This document shows, piece after piece, positions 43,229 to 51,274 of a stretch of DNA of 64,000 nt (positions within the stretch are counted from its first letter, which is position 1; each line of letters begins with the position of its first letter). Both the position numbers and the translations under genes were made by a program. Below the pieces are notes generated by a model. The model saw only the letters and a program-made list of their open reading frames with translations, searched no databases and was not told the origin of the DNA. Source of the DNA: Lachnospiraceae bacterium (GTDB taxonomy: Bacteria > Bacillota > Clostridia > Lachnospirales > Lachnospiraceae); assembly GCA_022845955.1 (NCBI GenBank), contig AP025576.1, positions 1,054,001 to 1,118,000 on the forward strand, in the 5' to 3' direction.

Positions 43229-45280
43229 ATGAGTAACATAGCAGTGGAACGGCCTGCCCACAGGCAGGTAAAGATGACGGAGGGCTTCTGGGCCGGACAG
43301 CTTTACAAAATCCATCAAGTAACGGTCTGGGATGTTTTGGAGAAGTTTGAAAAGGATCATGAAGAAGGCATCATGAAAAATTACGAGTGGGTCATCGAAG
43401 GAAAAGGCGGCCGCCATGTGGGGCCGCCCTGGTATGACGGGCTGATCTGTGAAGTGATCCGGGGTATCAGCGATATTATCGCTGTGAATTTCGATGAGAA
43501 GCTGGATAAGAAAATAGAAGCCTATGCGGAGATTATCGCGGCGGCCCAGGAAAAGGATCCGGACGGATACATCAATACCTATACCACTCTGATCTGCCCC
43601 GGCAAAAGATGGGGCGGTAACGGCGGAAGCCTGATATGGCAGCATGAAACCTATAATATCGGCTGTCTTACGGAGGCGGGGATCCATTATTACAGAGCCA
43701 CCGGAAAGAAGCGCCTGTTAAGCTGCGCCGTAAAAGCGGTGAACGGTATGTGCAACGTGATGGTTCCGGATCCCGGCACTCCCGGCTATCCCGGCAAAAA
43801 TATCGTGCCGGCCCATTCCCTGGCAGAGGAAGCGGTGATAAAACTGTATTGCCTTTTCCGGGAGGAACCGGGGCTTTCCGGTGACATGGAACAGGAATAC
43901 GGGATCTGTGTGCAGCCAGAGCGGTATTACCGGCTGGTGAAATTCTGGATGGATCACAGAGGCGTGCATCATGACCGGTATTCCATGCCTCATTATATGG
44001 GAGAATATTCCCAGGATCACTGCCGGATTACGGAGCAGTCGGAGGTGGTGGGCCATGCCGTCCGGGCGGCATTGATGTATACCGGCCTTACGGCGCTGGG
44101 GATTGAGACGGAGGAAGCGGATAACAGTTACCTCCGGGCCGCTGTCAGGCTGTGGGATAATATGGAGCATACCAAGCTGCATATCAGCGGAGGTATCGGC
44201 GCCGTCCATAATGAGGAACGGTTCGGCTACCAGTATGATCTGCCCAATGACGCATACCTGGAAACCTGTGCGGGCGCGGCGCTTGCATTCTGGGCAGGGG
44301 AGATGCACCGGGCTTTCGGGGACGGAAAATATATGGATGTGCTGGAATGTGCGGTGATGAATAATGTGCTTCCGTGCCTGTCCCAGGACGGCACCCGCTA
44401 TTTTTATGAAAATCCGCTTATCAGCGATGGAGAGACGGAACGCTGGTCCTGGCACGGATGCCCCTGCTGTCCGCCTATGTTCCTGAAAATCATGGGCTGC
44501 CTGCAGGATTATATTTATGGCTTTTCCAAAGGCAGAGTGTATATAAACCTTCATATGGGCAGCCGTTACGAGGGCACCATGGAAGGCAGGGACGGCAGCC
44601 GCCTGGAACTTGCTGTGGAGCAGACAGCGTGCGGGCTGCCCTGGAAAGGTACGAACCGTATTGTCCTTCATCCGCAGGAGAAGGCGTCATTTATTCTGGC
44701 AGTGCGCCGTCCCGCCTGGTCCGGGGAAATGACGGTATTGGTGAACGGCGAACTGGCAGACTGGCCTTTGGAAAGCGGATATTTTCTGATAGAAAGAGAG
44801 TGGAAGGATGCCGATGTGGTACAGATCTCTATGGAACTGCCGGCGGTCAAGGTAGAGGCGCATCCGTTCGTAACGGCGGATACAGGAAGGGTAGCCCTTC
44901 AGAGAGGCCCGCTTCTGTACTGCCTGGAGGAAACGGATAATCCGCTGGGGACAGATGTTTTGCTGGGAGAAGGGGAGCTGAAGATAACGGACTCCGCCCT
45001 GTTCGGCGGCATTTCGATCATAGAAGGCGAAACCGCAGAAGGCGGGAAATTCCGGGCGCTCCCTTATTATTTGTGGAATAACCGGGGAAAAGGCAAAATG
45101 AACGTATGGATCCGGCAGCAAAAGGCCGGGGAAGTACGGGAGGAAAGAAAAGAAGAAGCGGCGGGTTTTGCCGCCCATGGAGCAGGAACCGGCGCAGGGG
45201 AAACGGATCTCACCGGCTGGGAGGGGAGGCTTTACAGGAGATACGATAGGAACATTACTTTTGTTCCGCCGAAAGCCTGA
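43229..45280 (+). CDS. GH127 beta-L-arabinofuranosidase family protein, long form
   Basis: The enzyme is expected to release beta-linked L-arabinofuranose by a cysteine-nucleophile, zinc-assisted mechanism. The 683-residue protein has YLETCAG, giving the Glu and Cys zinc ligands, and GCPCCPP with Cys411, Cys413 and Cys414; one of the last pair is the nucleophile. FWAGQLYKIHQVT at the start is typical of the family. The (alpha/alpha)6 barrel is followed by beta-sandwich domains and a Gly/Glu-rich tail. There is no signal peptide. CAGGAGGAG precedes the ATG. It belongs with the MalEFG-type importer before it. Confidence 0.9.
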   Translation: MSNIAVERPAHRQVKMTEGFWAGQLYKIHQVTVWDVLEKFEKDHEEGIMKNYEWVIEGKGGRHVGPPWYDGLICEVIRGISDIIAVNFDEKLDKKIEAYAEIIAAAQEKDPDGYINTYTTLICPGKRWGGNGGSLIWQHETYNIGCLTEAGIHYYRATGKKRLLSCAVKAVNGMCNVMVPDPGTPGYPGKNIVPAHSLAEEAVIKLYCLFREEPGLSGDMEQEYGICVQPERYYRLVKFWMDHRGVHHDRYSMPHYMGEYSQDHCRITEQSEVVGHAVRAALMYTGLTALGIETEEADNSYLRAAVRLWDNMEHTKLHISGGIGAVHNEERFGYQYDLPNDAYLETCAGAALAFWAGEMHRAFGDGKYMDVLECAVMNNVLPCLSQDGTRYFYENPLISDGETERWSWHGCPCCPPMFLKIMGCLQDYIYGFSKGRVYINLHMGSRYEGTMEGRDGSRLELAVEQTACGLPWKGTNRIVLHPQEKASFILAVRRPAWSGEMTVLVNGELADWPLESGYFLIEREWKDADVVQISMELPAVKVEAHPFVTADTGRVALQRGPLLYCLEETDNPLGTDVLLGEGELKITDSALFGGISIIEGETAEGGKFRALPYYLWNNRGKGKMNVWIRQQKAGEVREERKEEAAGFAAHGAGTGAGETDLTGWEGRLYRRYDRNITFVPPKA

Positions 45281-45329
45281 AGTGTCTCGAATTCGTAACC
45301 GGAGAGGGGGCAGTGAAAGGACAGGAAGG

Positions 45330-45773
45330 GAAGAACAGAAAGAGAATGATTTGTTTTTTACATGCAGCCTGATTGAATACATTGCAAGAAAAACAAAAAA
45401 TAAGAGATCGGATACGGTAGATGTACTGGGCAGGGCTTCCATCGAAAAAATATATGATTCAGCGGATGTTTATCACAGTGATAATATCGAAACAGTCAGC
45501 GATTCGTTTATCGAAAAAAGCGGATTGAAGGAAGGTACTTTTGATAATGTATCTGATGCCAAATACGCTGTTCCCAGTCACTGGGATATAGGAAAGATTT
45601 ATAAACGGCTTATTCTCGGTATTTCAAGAGAAAAAGGGCTGTCCGTAATGGATTCCCTTTTTGAGGCATATCATTCGTTTGTTACGGATAAAATCCAGGA
45701 TTATAACAGCAGCTTCTATTATGATGCACCGCAGAATATCCTCAACGCGTTTCTGGATGGAAAAATCGAATAG
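45330..45773 (+). pseudogene. Small conserved protein, probably 5'-damaged, paralog of the gene at 45868-46338
   Basis: From ENDLFFTCSLIEYIARKTK to the end, about 143 residues align clearly with the minus-strand neighbour (matching blocks IEYIARK, DVYHSDNI, GTFDNV, IGKIYKRLILG, YNSSFYYDAP). However, no ATG or GTG with a ribosome site exists in frame before the conserved block. A well-placed GTG at 45313 is in another frame and hits a stop after 19 codons. The conserved frame instead runs back into the GH127 3' end. So the gene has lost its start or carries a frameshift; a TTG at 45351 is the only near start. The family has no function I can name; similar proteins often sit with DUF3990-type genes. 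Confidence 0.6.
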
Positions 45774-45798
45774 AAGTCTCACTGAAGTCTCAGGTTCC

Positions 45799-45833
45799 GG
45801 CTTCAATCCCCGTATCCGCCGCGGGTTGAAGCC
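45799..45833. other. Hairpin between the convergent paralogs
   Basis: GGCTTCAATCCC pairs with GGGTTGAAGCC with one bulged base. No T run follows. It lies midway between two convergent genes and may be a weak shared terminator. Confidence 0.4.
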
Positions 45834-45867
45834 ATTGGCTTATCATCCGGGCCGTGCCTGCGCTTCC

Positions 45868-46338
45868 CTAAAAGCCTCCTTCATTATAGGCCCTGGCTAT
45901 TACATAGGACGGCTCATAGAATGCACTTGAGTTATAATTATCGATTACTTCACTAATCGGATCATTATACACTCTGATCAAGCCTTCTACGTAGTTTTCT
46001 CCCGGCAATAAGGTATCCAGTATCAGGCGCATATATACTTTCCCCATTTGAGTCTCTGACGGAATACGCTCTGCCAGTTCTTTATCCACTTCTGTAATAT
46101 CAAAAGAGCCTGACTCCAGCGAGTACTCGTCAATCCACTGGTCCTCTATTTTCAGCGGGTTTTCACAATGTAACACATTAGCGAGGCTGATCAGCCTCGT
46201 CCACTCTTTCTTATCAATTGCGTTTACAACATATTTATTTCTTTGATGTAATTTCCGGGCGACCCGCTCTATCATATAGCAAATAAAATACAAATCATTC
46301 CTGGTAATCTCTTCGTCAGAGAAGAAGTGGTTCGTCAT
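45868..46338 (-). CDS. Small conserved protein of unknown function, possible partner of a DUF3990-type toxin gene
   Basis: This 156-residue soluble protein is intact and homologous to the damaged copy facing it. It is helical, with no signal peptide, and has the recognisable blocks NDLYFICYMIERVARK and MGKVYMRLILDTL. GAAGGGA lies 15 bases before the ATG. A shrunken DUF3990-like relic lies 15 bases upstream on the same strand, which suggests a former two-gene module. An antitoxin-like or immunity-like role is inference from that context only. Confidence 0.6.
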   Translation of the reverse strand: MTNHFFSDEEITRNDLYFICYMIERVARKLHQRNKYVVNAIDKKEWTRLISLANVLHCENPLKIEDQWIDEYSLESGSFDITEVDKELAERIPSETQMGKVYMRLILDTLLPGENYVEGLIRVYNDPISEVIDNYNSSAFYEPSYVIARAYNEGGF

Positions 46339-46353
46339 AGCTGATAGATCCCT

Positions 46354-46476
46354 TCAAACGTAATTGTGGAAAGTGATTTTATATTCACAAATGGTATCAT
46401 CTGCCATAGGCCCTTCAACGATTACTATAATTTTTGGATCGTTCACAATAACATTGCTTCCATGGAATATTCGCAT
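46354..46476 (-). pseudogene. Shrunken DUF3990-like relic
   Basis: The 40-codon frame begins MRIFHGSNVIVNDPKI, like the start of DUF3990 proteins. It jumps directly to IVEGPMADDTI, which in full-length members lies over a hundred residues later, then to KITFHNYV, which resembles the late QISFHT block. The frame survives, but the middle and end are gone compared with the usual 150-200 residues. The family comparison is from memory, so a search is needed. Open frame extends upstream to 46551 without a better ribosome site. Confidence 0.5.
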
Positions 46477-46606
46477 CCGTCTTTTCCCATTAAATTGATA
46501 GCTGTATTTATGATTTAAGCTTAATATACCAAATTTTCCCGGCATTTTCATTAAAATGTTATTGTAATAAGTGTTTACAAGTCTACAGAGCCGAAAAAAG
46601 AAAAGG

Positions 46607-46646
46607 AAAAAGCAAATCGCCGGCGGAACCAGCGATTTGCTTTTTT
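46607..46646 (-). terminator. Terminator of the fifth importer operon
   Basis: A 14-bp stem (AAAAAGCAAATCGC and GCGATTTGCTTTTT on the plus strand) with an 11-base loop ends, in the minus-strand message, in a T-rich tail. It is symmetric enough to act in both directions. Confidence 0.85.
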
Positions 46647-46660
46647 ATGCGTTTGAGAAA

Positions 46661-47521
46661 TTATCCTTTGATTCCCTGCATCTTAATTCCCTGTACAAAA
46701 TATTTTTGACAGACAAAGAAGATCAACAAAACCGGAAGTGTCATAACTACGGCAACAGCCATCATCTGACCGATTTTCGTGGTTCCCATGGAGGAGTTCA
46801 GGAATTGAAGCCCAATGGCAACCGTAAATTTTTTGGTGGAGTTCAGATAAATTAACGGCTGATAGAAATCATTCCAATTAAATACCAGGGACATAACGCC
46901 TACACACATCGAAACCGGTTTGACGGCGGGCATCATAATGTATATAAAGGTCTGGAATGAACTGGCTCCGTCAATGGTGGCGGCTTCATTCAGCTCCTTG
47001 GGCAGTGACAGGAAGAATTGGCGGTACAGGAATATATTATAGGCGCCTCCGCCAAATAATGAAGGAATGATAAGCGGCCAATAGGTATCCACCATACCCA
47101 TTTTATAATACAGCAGATACTGGGGGATCAGGGTAACCTGAGAGGGCAGCATCATTGTCGCCATCAGACAGGTGTACCAGAATTTTGAGCCGTTAGCAGG
47201 AAACCGGGCAAACCCATAGGCAACGAATGCCGAAGAAATCACGGTTGCCACGGTATTGATAATAACCAGAAAAACAGTGTTCTTGGTAAAGGTTGCAAAA
47301 TCAGCTGCCTGCAGTCCGTTAGTAAAATTGGAGAAAAGCCATTTTTTCGGAATGAAGGTAGGCGGAAACAGATACGCCTCAGCTGTTGATTTGAATGCGG
47401 TGGTCAGCATCCAGAAGAATGGAAAAATACATATTATTGCGCAAAGGATGAGGATAATGTATGTAATAGTCATACTGACGCGTCTTGCTGTTGTTTTTGA
47501 CATAGGCCGGCGATTGCTCAT
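46661..47521 (-). CDS. Sugar ABC transporter permease (MalG-type)
   Basis: This channel subunit of about 286 residues has the EAA loop NEAATIDGASSFQTFIYIMM, followed by PAVKPV, and the tail CQKYFVQGIKMQGIKG. The ATG chosen sits seven bases after AAAGGAG; one two codons earlier touches that site. It is the last gene of a binding protein, MalF, MalG operon on the minus strand. The nearby GH39 beta-xylosidase suggests xylo-oligosaccharide or similar cargo. Confidence 0.93.
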   Translation of the reverse strand: MSNRRPMSKTTARRVSMTITYIILILCAIICIFPFFWMLTTAFKSTAEAYLFPPTFIPKKWLFSNFTNGLQAADFATFTKNTVFLVIINTVATVISSAFVAYGFARFPANGSKFWYTCLMATMMLPSQVTLIPQYLLYYKMGMVDTYWPLIIPSLFGGGAYNIFLYRQFFLSLPKELNEAATIDGASSFQTFIYIMMPAVKPVSMCVGVMSLVFNWNDFYQPLIYLNSTKKFTVAIGLQFLNSSMGTTKIGQMMAVAVVMTLPVLLIFFVCQKYFVQGIKMQGIKG

Positions 47522-47539
47522 AATCATTCTCCTTTCGTT

Positions 47540-48445
47540 TTAGTTATCATAGAACACCCACTTATTTTGGGTGAATTCGATAATGCCGGTAAAAATCATA
47601 ATGACTATGAACAGACACCATGCAATACAGGACGCATAGCCCATTTTACCGTACTGGAATGCGTTTTGGAAAATAAGCATGGCTACGGTAACTGTCGAAT
47701 TAACCGGACCGCCCTGAGTGAGGATGTAAGGCTGGTTAAAGAGCTGGAATGCGGAGATAACGCCGATAACCAGATTGAAGAAAATGGTGGGAGTGGACAG
47801 CGGCAGCGTAATGGCAAAAACCTGCCTTAAAGTGCCGGCTCCGTCTATCTTGGCGCTTTCATAGTAAGAGTCGGGAATATCCTGTATGCCTGCCAGCATT
47901 ATCAGGATCTGGTTTCCCAAAGACCACAGACACATAATTACAATACAACCCAGTGCCAGCCGTTTGTCACCGAGCCAGTTAGGTCCCTGAATCCCAAACA
48001 GGGACAGGATATAATTGATAACACCATAGGTGCCGTTGAAAATCCATCCCCAGAGAATTGTTACCGCTACACCGGCCGTGATATAGGGAAGGTAAAAAAC
48101 AGTACGCCAGAACCCTAAGAATTTTACATTACGGCTTAAAAGCCACCCCAGGAAGAACGACAGGATAAGACTGAGCGGAACATACATTAATACATAACAT
48201 ATCGTATTTTTAAATGCCGCCCAGAACCGTGGATCCATGGTAAATGCCTGTACAAAATTTTCCAGGCCGATAAAATTACCCTGTCCGTTAAAGCTGGAAT
48301 CCGTAAAGGCCAGAACGAAGGATTTTATCATGGGATAGACTGTCAGAACCAGAAAAAATATAAGCCACGGTGATATATACAGGTAAAAATTAAGGTTGTT
48401 TCTTTTTTGAATACCGGAAATTTTTTTCTTCTTTTTTTCTTTCAT
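47540..48445 (-). CDS. Sugar ABC transporter permease (MalF-type)
   Basis: This 301-residue channel subunit has a lysine-rich start, six membrane segments from LYISPWLIFFLVLTVYPMIK, and the EAA loop YESAKIDGAGTLRQVFAITL, followed by PLSTPT. It also has the LTQGGPVNST segment seen in MalF-type proteins. AGGAGG precedes the ATG. It lies between the binding-protein gene, separated by a hairpin, and the second permease, 18 bases downstream. Confidence 0.94.
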   Translation of the reverse strand: MKEKKKKKISGIQKRNNLNFYLYISPWLIFFLVLTVYPMIKSFVLAFTDSSFNGQGNFIGLENFVQAFTMDPRFWAAFKNTICYVLMYVPLSLILSFFLGWLLSRNVKFLGFWRTVFYLPYITAGVAVTILWGWIFNGTYGVINYILSLFGIQGPNWLGDKRLALGCIVIMCLWSLGNQILIMLAGIQDIPDSYYESAKIDGAGTLRQVFAITLPLSTPTIFFNLVIGVISAFQLFNQPYILTQGGPVNSTVTVAMLIFQNAFQYGKMGYASCIAWCLFIVIMIFTGIIEFTQNKWVFYDN

Positions 48446-48486
48446 GTATTCCTCCTGGTTTTGTTATCTTGCATCTAAGTTAAAAA

Positions 48487-48515
48487 TTGCAGAGGAGGAA
48501 AAACCCCCTCTGCAA
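48487..48515 (-). promoter_or_regulatory. Hairpin between binding-protein and permease genes
   Basis: In the minus-strand message TTGCAGAGGGGG pairs with CCTCCTCTGCAA around a five-T loop, with one G-U pair, and a T stretch follows. It lies about 35 bases past the binding-protein stop and fits a leaky terminator. Confidence 0.7.
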
Positions 48516-48550
48516 AAAAATGTTTACAGATCCTCATAGGAATTCTTCAA

Positions 48551-49948
48551 TTACTTTTTATTGAAAGAATAACCTGCAAACTCTTTTTCAATCTGAGGAG
48601 CGTACTGGTCAACGACCGCCTGAGGCTCCTGATTATCAAGAAGCACAGCTTCCACCATGGTAGTCCATATATTGCCGGTAGAAGCGAGGGTACCTCCAAA
48701 CGGATTCAGATGTGTATTGCCCATATGTTCAACATAGTAACTGTTATTCAGACCTTCACCCTTGAAGGTAATGTCTGCATAATAGCTTTCTGCTACCTTT
48801 TTGTTGGAAGGCATACCGCAGATAGCCGTCTGCTTTGCCATTTCATCGTTTGCATAAGCGGACTCCTTCAGGAACTGCCAGCCTGCATCCGGGTTTTTGC
48901 TGGTGGTGGTAATAGCCCAGCCGGTAGCATACTGCACATTGATTTCTTTGCCGTTTTGATCACTCGGCATCTTGCAGAAACCGATATTGATACCGTTTTC
49001 ATCGGCATCATTGGTTACGGTAATTGTTTCAAAACCGCCGCAGGGATACATAGCGGATTTCCCGGAGACAAAAAGTGTTTCTGCAGGAATGGTTTTCTGA
49101 GCCGTATCATCGGGAATAACACCGGTATCAATCAGCTTTTTATACAGAGTCAGCGCATCTACAATTTCGGGAGTACCCATATGAGATGTGGAAAGGTCGT
49201 CGCTGTAGGGAGTGCCGCCGCAGGCATAGACCATAACGTTATTCATAACCCAGTGTTTTACAAGTCCATAGGTTTTATTGGCGCCTTCACCTGTAGCAAA
49301 TGCCTGTCCCCAGTCAGACAGATCTTCCATGGTCCAGCCATCTTCAGGATAAGCAACGCCTGCCGCATCAAACATATCCTTGTTATATGCCATTACAAAG
49401 CAGTTTGCCAGGAGAGGGAAGCCTTCCAGCTTTCCGTCGGAATCATAATAACCGTCAATGACGCCGGGAACCAGGACATCATCCAGATTCACACCGTCTG
49501 CTTCTACGTAAGGATTAAGGTCAATGTAATACTCCGTATTCATTCCGTAATAGTCAGGACTCATCTGCATGACATCACCTGCAGAGCCGGAGGACAACGC
49601 GGCGGCTGCTTTCTGATCCCAGACACTGTCAGCCGTAGGAATAATGGTATAAGTAATATTCAGTTCAGGATGCTCGCTGATGAAGATTTCAATAGCCCCT
49701 TCTCTGGCCTTTGCCTCATCGTCTGCACCCCATGCCCAGATATCCAAATCACCGGAAAGCTCGGAACCGGAAGCCGCCGCGGTAGTCTCTGCTGTTGTGT
49801 CCCCAGATTCGGCGGGGGCTGCAGATTCGGCGGCGGGGCCGGAAGTACTGTTGGAATCGGCAGTGGCGGAAGATGCGCATCCGGTCATCGCGGCCAGCAT
49901 AGCGGAAGATAAAAGCACCGCCAGGAACTTTTTAGATACTCTTGTCAT
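48551..49948 (-). CDS. Sugar ABC transporter substrate-binding lipoprotein (MalE-type)
   Basis: This 465-residue lipoprotein has the signal KKFLAVLLSSAMLAA with lipobox MTGC, then a long Ser/Ala/Glu linker. The mature fold opens with LDIWAWGADDEAKAREGAIE and FISEHPELNITYTI, as in family-1 binding proteins. AAAGGAGAGG precedes the ATG. The roughly 230 bases before it are AT-rich and contain TGGACACATTA, also seen before the GH39 gene. Xylo-oligosaccharide is a plausible ligand from context. Confidence 0.93.
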   Translation of the reverse strand: MTRVSKKFLAVLLSSAMLAAMTGCASSATADSNSTSGPAAESAAPAESGDTTAETTAAASGSELSGDLDIWAWGADDEAKAREGAIEIFISEHPELNITYTIIPTADSVWDQKAAAALSSGSAGDVMQMSPDYYGMNTEYYIDLNPYVEADGVNLDDVLVPGVIDGYYDSDGKLEGFPLLANCFVMAYNKDMFDAAGVAYPEDGWTMEDLSDWGQAFATGEGANKTYGLVKHWVMNNVMVYACGGTPYSDDLSTSHMGTPEIVDALTLYKKLIDTGVIPDDTAQKTIPAETLFVSGKSAMYPCGGFETITVTNDADENGINIGFCKMPSDQNGKEINVQYATGWAITTTSKNPDAGWQFLKESAYANDEMAKQTAICGMPSNKKVAESYYADITFKGEGLNNSYYVEHMGNTHLNPFGGTLASTGNIWTTMVEAVLLDNQEPQAVVDQYAPQIEKEFAGYSFNKK

Positions 49949-50083
49949 AATAAATCCTCTCCTTTTCTTTGTGTTTATGCGTACGGCGTAACAAGATTAC
50001 TGACTTTGGAAGCCGGCGGCATAACCTGTTATTTTTGGGAATTGTGAAAAGTGCCCAAAACATATTTTTACTATAAATATATT

Positions 50084-50094
50084 TGGACACATTA
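50084..50094. promoter_or_regulatory. Possible regulator half-site before the binding-protein operon
   Basis: TGGACACATTA here resembles TGGACAAATTA at 51191-51201 before the GH39 gene (10 of 11). Both flank the same AraC gene. Confidence 0.3.
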
Positions 50095-50176
50095 TCTACA
50101 ATTTATTTTGCTTAATTTTAGTCTTATTTTGCTTTTGTCTGTAAAAATAACCAAAAAGAAAAGGCGGTATGGAATA

Positions 50177-51040
50177 TTAACGACGGGAAGAACGATAGGT
50201 GAGAGGGGTACAGCCGGTATGTTTTTTGAAAATCCTGTTGAAATAACCGATGGAACCAAAGTTAAGGAGTTCGGAAATTTCGGTAACTGACATTTGGGAA
50301 TGCAGAAGAAGCTCCTGGGCACGATGAATTCGTACCACATTACAGAAATCCACATAGGAATAGCCGATTGTACTCTTAAAGGATCGGCAGAAATTAGAGT
50401 AGCTCATGTTGGTAAGGGCGGCGGCAGCTTCCATAGTGAGTTTGTCTTCGGGATGACGGATCAGCCTGCTTAGCAACATCTGCATTTTGGCAAGATGGGA
50501 GGTGTTAAGCTCGGTATTTTCAATCCGGAGAAGCCCTGAATCCAGGAGTGCGGAAAGCAGAGAAAGCAGGGCGGCGCTCAGCCTGATTTCCTGCTGACAG
50601 GGATAACCGGCAAGTTGTACTTCACTTTCCGGAACAGGTAAAAGAATAGTCGGGACATTTTCGATCAGTTCCTGAATCATGTTATCCATGGCAGTGCCGG
50701 AGTTGATAAGGAAGGAACCTTTTTCCCGGAGAATGCCGGACGGTACCAGAATACAGTGCTCTTCCATACTGCTGAGGGTATTTAAGAGCAGACGGGGAGA
50801 AAACTGCAGAATAAAATTGCTGTTGCGACTGTCGTTTTTAATAGAATGCATGGTAAGGGGGGAGATAAAAACAAGGGAGCCGGGAACTACATCCACAACT
50901 CTGTTTTCAAATTCGAATTGAGACATCCCTTCTATTGTATAATCCACTTCATAGAAGGAGTGACAGTGTGACGGAAAACCGTTACGTTTCGGCACCGGGG
51001 GGGGGTAAAAATGTAGATGAATTATGAGTATAGAGCACAC
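50177..51040 (-). CDS. AraC-family regulator between importer and xylosidase genes
   Basis: This 287-residue protein has a cupin sensor (FPSHCHSFYEVDYTIEGMSQ, VVPGSLVFISPLTMHSI) and a C-terminal AraC domain with two helix-turn-helix motifs (MEAAAALTNMSYSNFCRSFK and VTEISELLNFGSIGYFNRIF). The start is a GTG with a weak ribosome site, so it may be revised. A run of nine C in codons 11-15 (YPPPVP) is unusual. It is divergent from the GH39 gene and upstream of the binding-protein operon in the same direction. It probably controls both. Confidence 0.85.
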   Translation of the reverse strand: MCSILIIHLHFYPPPVPKRNGFPSHCHSFYEVDYTIEGMSQFEFENRVVDVVPGSLVFISPLTMHSIKNDSRNSNFILQFSPRLLLNTLSSMEEHCILVPSGILREKGSFLINSGTAMDNMIQELIENVPTILLPVPESEVQLAGYPCQQEIRLSAALLSLLSALLDSGLLRIENTELNTSHLAKMQMLLSRLIRHPEDKLTMEAAAALTNMSYSNFCRSFKSTIGYSYVDFCNVVRIHRAQELLLHSQMSVTEISELLNFGSIGYFNRIFKKHTGCTPLTYRSSRR

Positions 51041-51166
51041 CGCTTATATTCATTTTGGTGGGATCTCCGCCCGCCTGATATGTTTCCTGATATATCATAT
51101 GAGTTCCTCCGCATGGGAAGCCTTGTACGGTCTGACCGTACTCATTTTAGCAGAGGGAAGCGTTGG

Positions 51167-51201
51167 TGTCCAGCAAAATAGGACTAAAACTGGACAAATT
51201 A
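51167..51201. promoter_or_regulatory. Inverted repeat and half-site in the GH39 promoter region
   Basis: TGTCCAG and CTGGACA are separated by 16 bases; the right arm runs into TGGACAAATTA. They lie about 75 bases before the GH39 start, in the gap shared with the divergent AraC gene. Confidence 0.35.
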
Positions 51202-51274
51202 ATAACTATATAAAACCTGTACGTTTTAATATCATAAGATTGTAACTGCAAAACTAAATGGGAGGTACTTTTTT

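Noticed and set aside
45294..45350. Intact start for the plus-strand paralog at the GTG 45313
   Set aside because: That codon is in a different frame from the conserved block and meets a stop after 19 codons.
46571..46855. Small plus-strand gene after the DUF3990-like relic
   Set aside because: It is antisense to the MalG-type permease end and runs through the terminator hairpin; no ribosome site was seen.
50051..50290. Small gene in the AT-rich gap before the binding-protein operon
   Set aside because: It overlaps the AraC 3' end in antisense, has a low-complexity hydrophobic product and no ribosome site.
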